Shown here: in pieces, positions 44,454-55,107 of the stretch
Layout: every line of letters starts with the position of its first letter
Position numbering within the stretch: position 1 is the first letter of the stretch
DNA from: Selaginella moellendorffii
Lineage: Eukaryota > Streptophyta > Lycopodiopsida > Selaginellales > Selaginellaceae
DNA: 64,000 nucleotides
Direction: 5' to 3'
Assembly: GCF_000143415.4 (NCBI RefSeq)
Contig: NW_003314362.1
Location: 62,001-126,000, forward strand
Program-made: the position numbers and the translations under genes
The notes under the pieces: model-generated
What the model saw: the letters and a program-made list of their open reading frames with translations, nothing else
Databases searched by the model: none
What the model was told of the DNA's origin: nothing

Positions 44454-46233
44454 ATGGAGAGCGCGGGCGAGGCTGTGGTGTTTCCCTTGCTCAAGGAATG
44501 GGTGGATTACACCTACAGGCCGTGCACCATCCCCTATCGCTTCCCATCGGATCCGCCACACCAGCCCACCCCCACCGAGATGCTCTGGATCCAGCTCTTC
44601 CGCAGATCGATCCCTTCTTTCAGGTTCTACTGTGAGCGATTCCGCACAGATTCTCAAATCGCCTCGCGTTTTGCCCCAGCAAGCGAGCAGAGATGGACGA
44701 TTCGGTGCCCGACGCAGCTGCCAAGGCGCGTGTGTTTGCATCGAGGTAAGAGAATCTCTTGCAAGTGATGGATCTTATTTTCATGGTTTCTTAGATTCGG
44801 GAAGATGCTAGACGATCTAGAGGCCAATCCGGAGAGTCACGGTGGACCTCCTGATTGCATTGTAAGTTTCCTAGAGATCATTCATTCAATCCAATGCCAA
44901 TCGTGGTCGTCTTACATTTTTTCTTTTCTTCTTCTTTCCTTAGCTTCTTTGTAGGCTTCGAGAGGTATGTCTCCGTGAAACTGGATTCCGAGATATCTTC
45001 AAGAGTGTCAAAGTAAGTTGGCCTTTTCTCTTTGTAAAGTGTTCCTCCCTACTTAGTGCGTTTCTCTTGCTATCTAGGACGACGAGAACGCTAAAGCCTT
45101 CGTTTTGTTTGAGGAAGTTGTAAAAGCCGCGGACGCCATAGCTGACGATGGTGGGCGATTGGAACACCTTGTCAAATGCTTGCTCGCAGGAAATGTGTTT
45201 GATCTCGGCTCCGCAGAGGTAATCAATCTCTTAAACTATCTAGTCGCTAAAACTCGTGAACTATAGCTCGCAGAAATGTACAAGAGCGATGGCATGTCTT
45301 TTGTCAAGAGTGTGGAGAAATTACTGCCTCGTCCTTGGGTGATTGACGATCTAGACAAGTTTAAGCTTATGTGGCTACGTCGATCCTGGAAAAAGGTGAG
45401 AAGCTGTCATTTCTTGTGTGATCTTTAAAGCGTGCTTTGTTCACAGGCCGTCATCTTTGTCGACAATGCGGGGGCTGATATCATTCTGGGAATCATCCCT
45501 TTGGCTCGAGAACTCCTTCGACGAGGTACACAGGTGGCTGCATTCTTTCCATGCTCTCAATCTCAAAGTCTTTGGAACAAAGAAGCCTGTTTTTTATCTG
45601 TATGCTTCCTCCTTTTAGGTGGTCTTGGCTGCCAACGAGCTGCCCTCGATCAACGACATCACCTACGCGGAGCTGCTGCAAATCATGTCCAAGGTTTGAA
45701 GTCTCGGGTTTTTTGTCGCTTTATTGACTCGTGGCATCGTCTGCGTGTTTTCAAGCTGAAAGGAGAAGACGGAAAGATACAGGGAGTCGATGCTAGCGGC
45801 CTCATGGTTATCAACACTGGGAACGACTTACCCGTAAGCTCACTCCAAGTTTTCATCTAGAAACTCACCGAGTGACGACTTTTCAGGTGATCGATTTATC
45901 ATCTGTGTCGCAAGAGCTAGCTTTCGCAGCCGCTGATGCCGACCTTGTCATTCTGGAGGGGATGGTAACTTCCAATTCATGATCATGCCTGTGATTCTTA
46001 TCACTGATCATGCTACATTGTTACAGGGAAGAGCCATTGAGACCAATTTGTACGCGCAGTTTCGTTGCGACTCCCTCAAAGTAGGAATGGTACGTAGCTA
46101 TGTGATGCGTGTCTCAAGACTCCGAAGAGGTTACTAGGAGAGTTTTTTACAGGTTAAGCATCAGGAAGTGGCCGAGTTCTTGGGGGGGCGACTGTACGAT
46201 TGCGTCGTCCGGTTCACCGAGGTGATTGCGTGA
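44454..46233 (+). CDS. DUF89 metal-dependent phosphatase (damage-control type)
   Basis: Twelve exons (44454-44623, 44680-44745, 44795-44861, 44944-45012, 45078-45218, 45267-45395, 45447-45533, 45619-45693, 45756-45833, 45887-45964, 46027-46089, 46153-46233) give 367 residues, the usual size for the plant stand-alone family. Blocks seen are CTIPYRFPSDPP, ESHGGPPDCI, NVFDLGSAELAEMYKSDGMS, VIFVDNAGADIILG (metal-binding Asp/Asn), VVLAANELPSINDIT, NTGNDLPVIDLS and GRAIETNLYAQF. DUF89 proteins are cobalt- or nickel-dependent phosphatases that remove damaged phosphometabolites. In plants they are related to the C-terminal phosphatase of pantothenate kinase 4, so a role near CoA metabolism is possible. 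That last point is inference. Confidence 0.92.
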
Positions 46234-46413
46234 TAGCAAGATTGCAAGTTGAATCTATAGGGGCGACCAAAGGTGCCGAAAGTTGGAGCAAGCTATAGTA
46301 CTTCCAAAAGGGGATGAAAGGTAAGCTATGGAATAGCTCCAAGCTCGAGGTATGTAGAAGCGATTATTTTCTTAAAAGAAAGATGGATACTTGCCAAACA
46401 CTTTCGTGAAGTT

Positions 46414-47551
46414 CTACCACAGAGAAGCAAGGTGGCGGATGTTGAAAGGAAACGTTTCTCGCAGAGTTCCGTTCCAAAACCTGTGAGCAGCGATCCGGTT
46501 GAAAGCACTTGAAGGGTGTGCGATGTCCCAGAAGAGATACTGCGATGGGTTTGAACAGTAGCTATCGGTGGCATTGCACCATCGTCCACCTCCAACCGGG
46601 CAGCAGGGATCCACAGTGCTGGACAATCCAAAAGCACCCGGCTGCTGGATCACACCCATCATCAAGTCGTGGAGATTCGCGTACACGATGTGGAGTCCGA
46701 GGTGGGAGGAACTGAAGTCGCGGAGGAGCTGCTGGAGAGCTCGGTTGTAGGCCCGAGCCGAGGACTCCCCGGCTGGCTCGCAGGGAAGAGAGCGCTTCTC
46801 CAGTGGCGGACACCCGATGATCGCCGCGGACACCACCACCATCTTGCGAGCTCCACACGAGTAGAGGCGGTGGAGGTCGCACTCGAGCGATCGCAGCAGC
46901 GCGGCGAGGAGCTCGAGCGGAGCTTGGCTCCCGGTGGCTCGCACGGCGTTGGCGACGTCGTTGGTGCCGATGTTGAGGTAGAAGATGGCGCGGGAGATCG
47001 TCCGGTGGCCGTGGTGCTGCTCCAGCGTTGTGCTTAGCTGCTCGAAGTCGCCGATTTGCTGCTCAAACGTCCGGATGCCTTGCTTCGAGTGGAGGACAAA
47101 GTTCGTGAGATTGGATCATGGCTTTTCTTCTCCTTACCAGGCCGGTGGTGTTGAAGATCCCAGCGCTGGCGGACGCGAAGTTGGCCCCGGTGCTAAAGTT
47201 GGCGCGTTTGTCGTGGAAGTTTGGAGGATATGGGAGTCCCAGGAACGAAGCTGTCCAGCAAAGCGTTCTTGAGAGAAGCAAGAATGGAAGAACAAGATGA
47301 GAGATCTCGATACCAATGTAGTCTGTGACGATGAGCCCGTCGCTCCATCGCCCCGTGGATCGCCGGCCCTCGAAGTTGATCCCATACGGCGGGTGATTGC
47401 ACTTGGCGGAGGTGTTGAAGAAATTGTTGTTCCCGGAGTCGACGAAGGAATCGCCAAAGACGAAGAGCGCAGGAACATCGTAGCGGTGCTGAGGAAAAGG
47501 AGCGCCGCTTACGAGCAAAGATCGCAAGAGCGCCAGGAGCAGCGGCAGCAT
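46414..47551 (-). CDS. GDSL esterase/lipase, secreted
   Basis: Three exons (47551-47314, 47250-47138, 47082-46414) give 339 residues. A leucine-rich signal peptide opens the protein (MLPLLLALLRSLLVSGAP). Block I is FVFGDSFVDSGNNN with the catalytic Ser, block II includes ANFASASAGI, block III is NIGTNDV with the oxyanion Asn, and block V is DIAHPSSAFN with the catalytic Asp and His. It is a plant SGNH hydrolase expected in the cell wall or apoplast. Its natural ester substrate cannot be told from sequence. It is convergent with DUF89 (180 bp) and divergent from SNF12 (171 bp). Confidence 0.93.
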
Positions 47552-47722
47552 TTCGATCGAATCGATCGATCATGGCGAGAAGAGCCACAGGCGAGCGCGC
47601 AGAGATTTAAGTAGTGGAGCATTTCATGCCAAGGCGATGGATGGCATCCGGGAAAGCAAAAAAATAAGAATTTTATAAAACTCCAAGAACCCTAATCTCA
47701 AGAGCCCTAGGTTGAGGAGGCG
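47552..47722. promoter_or_regulatory. Shared divergent promoter (GDSL and SNF12 genes)
   Basis: 171 bp between opposite start codons, the shortest of the three head-to-head gaps here. It carries AACCCTAA (telo-box) at 47,688-47,695, 28 bp before the SNF12 start. Confidence 0.55.
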
Positions 47723-49503
47723 ATGGCGGCAGGGCAGCCAGGTGCTGGGGCGGGGCAACCTTCCTCGTCCGCCACTCCAGCGGCGATGATCCAGCAGCTC
47801 CAGCAAGGGCAGCAACAGCAGCAGCAGCAGAGCCAGCATTTGGCCGCGCAGATGCAAATGGCGATGGCGGCGGCGGCGGCGGGTCGCAATGGCGGGATGC
47901 TCAACAGCGCCGCCGGCCCCCTCCAGCAGCAGCTCCTCAAGCAGCGCCTCGCGGTGGGAGGCGTGGGGGGAGGAGGGGGCGTCCAGGGCAGCGCCGGTGG
48001 GATGATCAAACCCCAGCCACACCAGATCCATCAAATGCAGATGATCCAGATGCAAATGCTCCAACAGCAGCAGCAGCAGCAGAGATTGGCGGCGGCGGCA
48101 ACGGCGGCAGCGGCGATCAAGAGCGGCGAAGCCAATCCCGCCGCTAGGCGCAAGAGGAGGAAGATCGGCGATAGGCAAATCCCCGATAGAGTTGGAGCTC
48201 TCCTCCCCGAGTCGGCGCTCTACTCGCAGCTGCTGGAGTTCGAGGGCCGGGTGGACGCGGCGCTGGCCCGGAAGAAGCTCGAGATCCAGGAGAGCGTCCA
48301 GAATCCACCGCGCTACCAGCGAACGCTACGCATGTACGTCTTCAATACGTATGCGAACCAGGTAAACAACCACGACCCACACATGGGATACAACCCGGGC
48401 GAGCCACCCTCGTGGACGCTCCGGATCATGGGCAGGATCGTCGGGGACGATGGCGAGACCGAGAGCGCCGCCGCCAAGAGCTTGCCATTCCCAAAGTTCT
48501 CCTCCTTCTTCAAGAGGATCACCGTCCAGCTCGACCCGGCAATGTATCCCGAGAACTCCACCATCGTCTGGGATGCGTCGAGGAGCACCGGCAACAACAG
48601 TGGCGGGATCATCTCCAGCAATGGCAGCGGCGGTGGCGGCGGCAGCGCTCCCGTGGAGGGATTCGAGATCAAGAGGAAAGGCGACAAGGAGCTGACCGCG
48701 ATCATCCGGCTTGACATGAAGTATACTCCGGAGAGGTACAAGCTCTCACCGCCGCTGGCGGAGCTCTTGGGTGTGGAGGTCGAGACGCGAGCTCGGATCA
48801 TCGCGGCTTTCTGGCACTACATCAAAGGGAAGAAGCTCCAGAACCCGAGCGATCCCACCGTCGTCAACTGCGACTTGCCACTCCAGAGAATCCTGGGCGA
48901 GGACCGCGTCAAGTTCACGTCCATCTTGAACCGGCTCCACCAGCATCTCTCGGCTCCACAACCCATCCAGCTGGAGCACAAGATCAAGCTGAGCGGCAAG
49001 AACCCCGCCGGGAACGCGTGCTACGACATCGTGGTGGACGTGGTGACGCCGCTGCAAAAGGATATGGCGATGTTCTTGGCCAACATGGAGAGGCACAGGG
49101 ACATCGAGGCCTACGACGAGCTCATCTGCAGCTCCATCCGCAAGATCAACGAGCACCGCAAGAGGAGAGCCTTCTTTCTCGGGTTTAGCAACTCGCCGGT
49201 GGAGTTCATCAATGGTCTCATCGCTTCGCAGAGCCGGGACCTCAAGATCATCAATGGCCAGGCCAGCCGGAACGCGGAGAAGGAGCGTCGATCGGATTTC
49301 TACTGCCAACCATGGTTTGTGATCTCGATTTGCTTTTTGGCTGTTCTTGTTTCATTGATCGGTCGAATTTTTCGTGCAGGGTGGAGGACGCAGTGATCAG
49401 GTACTTGAATCGAAGAACAGCCAGGGTGGCGGAAGCTGCGGCCAATGCGGCACCAGCGGCGGTGGCGTTGGCGACAGCGAATTCTTCCGTGACTCCCAGC
49501 TAA
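47723..49503 (+). CDS. SWI/SNF complex subunit SWP73/BAF60 (SNF12), SWIB domain
   Basis: A core subunit of the SWI/SNF nucleosome-remodelling complex. Two exons (47723-49314, 49380-49503) give 571 residues. Residues 1-140 are low-complexity, with two poly-Gln tracts, poly-Ala and Gly runs. A basic patch ARRKRRKIGDR follows. The conserved region DRVGALLPESALYSQLLEFE leads to the SWIB domain at about residues 338-415 (YKLSPPLAELLGVEVETRAR, GKKLQNPSDPTVVNCD, LQRILGEDRVKF). The C-terminal half continues the family pattern (DIVVDVVTPLQKDMAMFLAN, RKRRAFFLGFSNSPVEFING). The coding sequence is strongly GC-rich. The start is supported by the family N-terminus and lack of a better ATG. Confidence 0.93.
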
Positions 49504-49612
49504 AGCTTAGCTTGATTCGAGAAAGAACAAAGGGAGGGGAAACTACTATATCGCTACGAAGAACACTTGTACAATTTTTAATCAATTTGAAGAACCCTAA
49601 TTCCTTGCTGCT

Positions 49613-52600
49613 ATGCCGACGCCTGGCGATGGCGGCAGCTACTCCCTGGAGAAATTCAAGCTCTACGAGACGCAATCGGTGCGCTGTGCTTGATGCGATT
49701 TGGATTTGTGTGATGATCGATTGCGTTGTTGGCAGTGGTTCTACCTGGTTGCGAGGGATTCCGAGAAGCGGCACTGGAGAATCCTCAAGATCGACAGGAC
49801 CGAGCCTGCGGAGCTCAATATTGTGGAAGATCCCGTCGTCTACACCAAGCACGAATGCGCGGGGAGCTTGCAGAGGGTCGCCGAGGGCAACAAGGCCACT
49901 GGTGGACTCCATCTCGTCACCAAGGCTTACGGCATTGTCGGTGAGCGACCATTCCTCCTCTAGCTGAGCTCAGCTACGATCGATCGATTGATTGGATCAT
50001 CTTTTTCTCTTTGCAGGGTTTATCAAGTTCCGCGAATCACATTACATGATCCTTGTTTCCAAGCGTCGCCAGATTGGAAGTTTGTGTGGTCATGCTGTGT
50101 ATGCGATCGATGAGAACCAGCTTCTCACCGTTCCTCATCCCACTGTCCAGACCGAAGTAGCAGCTTCCAAGACCGAGCTCAGGTAAGATTTTTTTCTTCG
50201 TTCTGCTCCATCTATGTTTCTTCGCCCTCTTCCATTTTGTTCTTCTTACAGGTATAGGAAGCTGCTGTCTAGCGTGGATCTCACCAAAGACTTCTACTTC
50301 AGCTACACGTACAATCTCATGCACACTCTCCAGAGGAACGCACTAGAAGCGGGTGAAGGTGCGGATAGTAACATTCCTTACGACAACATGTTCGTTTGGA
50401 ATGCTTTTCTGACGCTGGGAATTCGTCGTCGTCTTGGAAACACCAGGTGGACTGTGGCGCTAGTTCACGGGCACTTTGAGCAGGTACTTGCTACTTGCTC
50501 GTTTGTTGTGCTGAGAAGAATTCGGCTTTTTGTCAGGCAAAGCTTTCAATCTATGGTCATGTTTTCTCCCTCACGCTCATTGCACGGAGGTCGCGGCATT
50601 TTGCCGGGACGAGGTTCGCTGCTTTCCTTTCTTTGGTTTTTAACTTTTTCATGTTCTTTATGATGACGTGCAGATATCTCAAAAGAGGTGTGAATGATAA
50701 AGGCAGAGTCGCAAATGATGTCGAAACCGAGCAGATTGTGATTGACGAGACCAAGCCGGGCCTCATGAGCTCTGTGGTGCAAAACCGTGGATCCATCCCG
50801 CTCTTCTGGTCACAAGAAGCTTCTCGCCTCAGTCCAAAGCCCGACATTGTCTGTGAGTGCCTCGGATGCTTTTGATTGCGTATGACTAACAGTTCTTGTG
50901 CAGTACAAAGATATGATCCGGTCTATCTGGCTACCAAGCTGCATTTTGAAGACCTTTCACGAAGATATGGCGATCCAATCATAATTCTCAACCTTATAAA
51001 GGCAAGTGTAGTCATGTTAGCGTTAAGCTCTTATCGTGTGAATCCGGTGTAGACGGTGGAGAAAAGACCGCGTGAAATGATGCTGCGACGTGAATTTGCA
51101 ACTGCAGTCGGTTATCTCAATCAGATTCTTCCTGAAGAACGCCGTTTAAAGTTTATCCACTGGGACTTCCACAAGTTTGCCAAAAGGTGTTTTGTTTTTC
51201 GTTCTTGTCTCACCTCATTGACGCTGTGATTCCAGTAAGTCTGCAAATGTCTTGGCTGTGCTTGGAGCTGTTGCAACTGAAGCATTGGACTTGACTGGCT
51301 TCTACTACAGCGGGAGACCATGGAAAGAAAAAAAGAAATTTCAACGTCCGTCTTTGTAAGCTTTCCTCGTGGTCTGAACTGTTTACGGTAACAATATTCT
51401 CTGACAGATACACTGGGGGTTCTGAAACGGCAAGCTCCAGCGATACAGTAAACTATGACCGAGGGAGGACCTTGCAATCTGGAGTTTTGAGAACAAATTG
51501 TATTGATTGCCTGGATCGCACAAATGTTGCGCAGTACGCATATGGCTTGGCAGCACTTGGACGGCAACTGCATTCCGTTGGAATCACAAACGTACCGCGA
51601 GTAGATCCTGACAGTACCATAGCCGCAGCTCTGATGGACATGTACCAGAATATGGGAGATGCATTGGCTCTTCAGTATGGTGGCTCCGCAGCTCACAACA
51701 CCGTAAGAACCATCGACGCTGATTAGTCTTACATATAGTGCTGCTGGCAGGTGTTTCCTGAGAGGCATGGGAGGTGGAAGGCGACCACGCAGTCTCAAGA
51801 GTTCTTGAAGTCAATTAAGCGGTACTACAGCAACACTTACACTGACGGCGAGAAGCAAGACGCGATGAACTTGTAAGCACTTGAAATGTTTCCTCCTTTC
51901 CTTTTTTCATGACCATGTGTCTGCCCAGGTTCTTAGGCTACTTCCAACCGCAAGAAGGAAAACCAGCTCTGTGGGATCTTGATTCAGATTACTACCTTCA
52001 TGTCGCTGGCTGTGGCGAGGAATTGTTTGAAGATTTCGTCTTGTAAGTAATTAATTTATTAGTGTGGAGATGCTCAGTAACCAGCTCGTGGTATTTTAGG
52101 AAGCCGTCGCCGAAACTTGAAGCCAGCAGCTCAAAAACGACGATTTCAAAGCTATCGACTTCCAATGACGAGTCCACTCGGTTGAAGCTGACATCATTTG
52201 ATAAAATCATGCAGGTGACGAGCGGATTACTGAAGGTAGTCTGCACTCAGAGTGATTCAGATCCGAAAGGAACCTGCACGGCCCCTGATGCTGCGTAAGT
52301 ATAAGCGGAATGGAATAGGAAATAGCTAACCCGTAATTCTACAGAGAAGTGCAGTTAAAGAGTCCCAACTGGCTGTTTGGCCAACGGAAGCATGAGGAGC
52401 CGCCAGCAGTTGTGGCGTCAGAGCCATTGCAAAAAGAGAAGCAATCTGAAGTTTCTACGGAGGACGATTGGGTAGCACTGGTGATGCCTTCCGAACAGGA
52501 TGTATCTGACAGGCAAGAGCTCAACTCTTTGTCTTTCTTCGTCTAAACTGGTTTTCTTGTTAGTCTATCCCTTACGACGGAGTCAGAGAAATGGTATGGG

Positions 52601-52864
52601 AGCGATCTTCTTTTTGGAACTGTCGAAAATAGCCCGGCTTATCTGCACTACGCTCAATTTTGCGAGGTACGGTGTCCCTGTTATTACTGATTAGATGAGT
52701 GATGGTAGTGGAAAGTATAGCAGGTTGGAAGCGTCAATCCCTTTGATCGTGGCACGGACGAAACAGACTACTTTTGCGACAACAATCAAGACGACGGGGA
52801 CGTTGCATCAGCCATGGAGGCTGCTCTGGCCGAGTTTGATGAACTTTGTGCTCTAGATTCATAG
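49613..52864 (+). CDS. SAC-domain phosphoinositide phosphatase (SAC1-5 type)
   Basis: It removes phosphates from phosphoinositides at endomembranes. Plant relatives act at the vacuole/Golgi on PI(3,5)P2. Sixteen exons (49613-49678, 49736-49940, 50017-50182, 50252-50483, 50537-50613, 50674-50852, 50904-51001, 51053-51186, 51236-51355, 51408-51702, 51751-51872, 51929-52042, 52100-52294, 52345-52512, 52564-52666, 52724-52864) sum to 804 residues. Blocks include [20 protein letters not shown], the SAC core and the CX5RT active site CIDCLDRT near 51,500. Introns 7 and 14 start with GC, not GT. The C-terminal part has the family block on [10 protein letters not shown]. It begins 109 bp after the SNF12 stop. 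Confidence 0.92.
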
Positions 52865-52977
52865 GCTACTACCAGGTAAGAATCGGGCGAGCGTTCTCTT
52901 TTCCAAACTAATTTTCCTTTTAGGGGGAAGTTAATGGTTCCAAGGCATAGGGTTCTTCTGCCTAATGCCCCGAGGCC

Positions 52978-55107
52978 ATGCGAACAAGCGGCGTGTGCGC
53001 AGGGGAGTCCATTTCCATCCAGGTATGCAATCACAGGAAGAATAAGGAAGGAGGTTCAAAAGTAGAACTTCTTGCGGAGCTTAAAGCGTGCGCTAGAACA
53101 AGGGACCTTGACCGAGGGAGAAAAATTCACTCTTTAATCAGTGTGCGTGAAGAAAGATCCAACGTTTACTTGGCCACTGCCCTCATCAACATGTATGGAA
53201 AATGCGGCATTCTGGCCGAAGCTCGACGTATTTTCGATGGAATGCCGTCTCACACGGTTGTATCATGGACTGCGTTGATTCTGGGACTTGTAGAGAATGG
53301 CCAGGAGGTGGCGGCCTTGGAAACGTTTTCTCACATGATATCCTCGGGGGCGGTTCTTCCGAATTCTCGAACCTATGTAGCAGCATTCAAGGCTTGTAGC
53401 CGTCTGGCAGCGATGGAAGGCAGCAGTGCAATGGACGGTAAGGCTGTCAAGGTGAGCTCCTTGGAAAAAATAATGTTTTTGCATTGCGAGCTTCTTAAAA
53501 CTAGTGGCTGCTGTGTTTCAGACTTGTATGTGGCGAGCATTCTTATAGATGCGTACGCCAATTCCGGGAGCTTGGTAGACGCTGGAAGAGTCTTCGACTC
53601 GATAGGGTGCCGGAACGTTGTGTCGTGGAATTCACTCATCCTGGGGCATGCTGAGAACGGTGAAGAAGATGTCGCTTTGAAGTTACTTGAGTGGATGCTG
53701 TGCAACAACTCTTGCAAGCCGGACGGTCGGACATTCCTTGCTGCAGTGAAGGCTTGCACAAATCTGGCAGTGAAGGAAGCGGTTCGTGAAAGCGACGAGA
53801 CAGTCACCAAAGTTCTCTCTTTGGAAAAGGGCCTGGCAGTGCATCTTCAGCTGACAAGGTGTTGCAAAGACCAAGACGACGTCTTCATTGCCAACGCACT
53901 TGTCGACATGTACGCAAAGTGTGGGAGCTTGGTGGATTCTGAGAGGGTCTTTCACGGCATGAAGAATCTCACGGTCGTGACTTGGACTTCGCTGATGCTC
54001 GGTTACGTTGACAATGGCCGACAGGAACTGGCCTTGGAGCTGTTTGTGTCAATGGCAAACCTTGGAGCTGTTTGTCCACCCAATGCCAGGACCTTTGTGG
54101 CAGTACTCAAGGCTTGCACGGGCATGGCAGAGAAAGAAGAGGTGACAGTGGTGAGCGACAAGTCTTACAAGCAGCTCTCTCTGGAAAAAGGACTGGCTCT
54201 TCACTCGGAAGCTGCGAGACATGGCTGTGACACCGAAGTGTTCGTCGCAAACACCTTGGTTGACATGTACTCCAAGTGCGGGAGCTTGGAGGACGCAAGC
54301 AGGGTGTTTTACCAGATGCCACACCGGAACGTGGTGACGTACACGGCGCTGATAACAGGTTTCTCCGAGACTGGTGAAGCGAAGCTCGCTCTCGAGCTGT
54401 TTTCGCTCATGAAACGAGACGGAGGCTGCGTTCCGGACAGTAAAACTTTTGCGGCTGTGCTCAAGGCCTGCGGCGGTGCCGTCGACTTGCAAATGGCGAG
54501 AGAGGCTCACGCAGCTGCTTGCAGGCGTGGCCTCGAGAGCGATCGAGTTGTAGCCAACTCCGTGGTAGACACGTACGGTAAGTGCGGAAGAATTTCCTGC
54601 GCTCAGCATGTCTTTGACACGCTGTGTTGCAGAGATACAGTGACTTGGACTGCTCTTATTGCTGGATATGGCCGTCAAGGCGACACCGATCGAGTACTGG
54701 CACTTTTCCGTGAGATGGAAACAGCGGGGTCCCGACCAAACGGTACGACTTTTGTGTCTTTGTTGGCCGCGTTCAGTCGTGCGGGCCTCGTTGACTCTGG
54801 GAAACTTTGCTTTCAGGCAATGCGTTCTCGGTACGGGGTTGATCCGGGCATGGAGCACTATCTGTGCATGGTGGATTTGCTCGCACGGGCCAACTTAGTG
54901 GAAGCTGCCGTGGAGACTCTGGAGCGAATGCCATTCAAACCCGAGGCGCTGGCTTGGAGAACAGTCCTGGGCGCGTGTCAAGATGGAAACTTCGGAGCCG
55001 GGAAGATTGCTTTCGAGTCACTGATGGGAGCCAAAGGAGATCACGCGGCTGCTTACGATTTGATGGCGAACTTCCACAGCTGCCTGGCGATATCTCTGCA
55101 GCGGTGA
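52978..55107 (+). CDS. PLS-class pentatricopeptide repeat protein
   Basis: A single exon of 709 residues. PPR proteins bind organelle RNA one repeat per base. Repeats are visible throughout, for example YLATALINMYGKCG, HTVVSWTALILGLVENG, FIANALVDMYAKCG, NVVTYTALITGFSETGE and DTVTWTALIAGYGRQGD. Three neighbouring repeats carry an extra segment of 12 to 16 residues ending in SLEK before the next helix (near residues 150, 270 and 395). The C-terminus has an E-like motif (MPFKPEALAWRTVLGACQ) but ends soon after in LANFHSCLAISLQR. It lacks the DYW deaminase domain and looks shortened. No clear targeting peptide is seen, so the start may be wrong or an upstream exon missed. Confidence 0.85.
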   Translation: MRTSGVCAGESISIQVCNHRKNKEGGSKVELLAELKACARTRDLDRGRKIHSLISVREERSNVYLATALINMYGKCGILAEARRIFDGMPSHTVVSWTALILGLVENGQEVAALETFSHMISSGAVLPNSRTYVAAFKACSRLAAMEGSSAMDGKAVKVSSLEKIMFLHCELLKTSGCCVSDLYVASILIDAYANSGSLVDAGRVFDSIGCRNVVSWNSLILGHAENGEEDVALKLLEWMLCNNSCKPDGRTFLAAVKACTNLAVKEAVRESDETVTKVLSLEKGLAVHLQLTRCCKDQDDVFIANALVDMYAKCGSLVDSERVFHGMKNLTVVTWTSLMLGYVDNGRQELALELFVSMANLGAVCPPNARTFVAVLKACTGMAEKEEVTVVSDKSYKQLSLEKGLALHSEAARHGCDTEVFVANTLVDMYSKCGSLEDASRVFYQMPHRNVVTYTALITGFSETGEAKLALELFSLMKRDGGCVPDSKTFAAVLKACGGAVDLQMAREAHAAACRRGLESDRVVANSVVDTYGKCGRISCAQHVFDTLCCRDTVTWTALIAGYGRQGDTDRVLALFREMETAGSRPNGTTFVSLLAAFSRAGLVDSGKLCFQAMRSRYGVDPGMEHYLCMVDLLARANLVEAAVETLERMPFKPEALAWRTVLGACQDGNFGAGKIAFESLMGAKGDHAAAYDLMANFHSCLAISLQR

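Noticed and set aside
46669-47037. Plus-strand coding stretch
   Set aside because: It lies antisense to the conserved third exon of the GDSL gene and has no family match.
48313-49309. Two minus-strand open stretches
   Set aside because: They are antisense shadows caused by the GC-rich SNF12 exon.
54049-54858. A 269-residue minus-strand open stretch
   Set aside because: It lies inside the PPR exon, with composition expected from the antisense of a stop-free exon.
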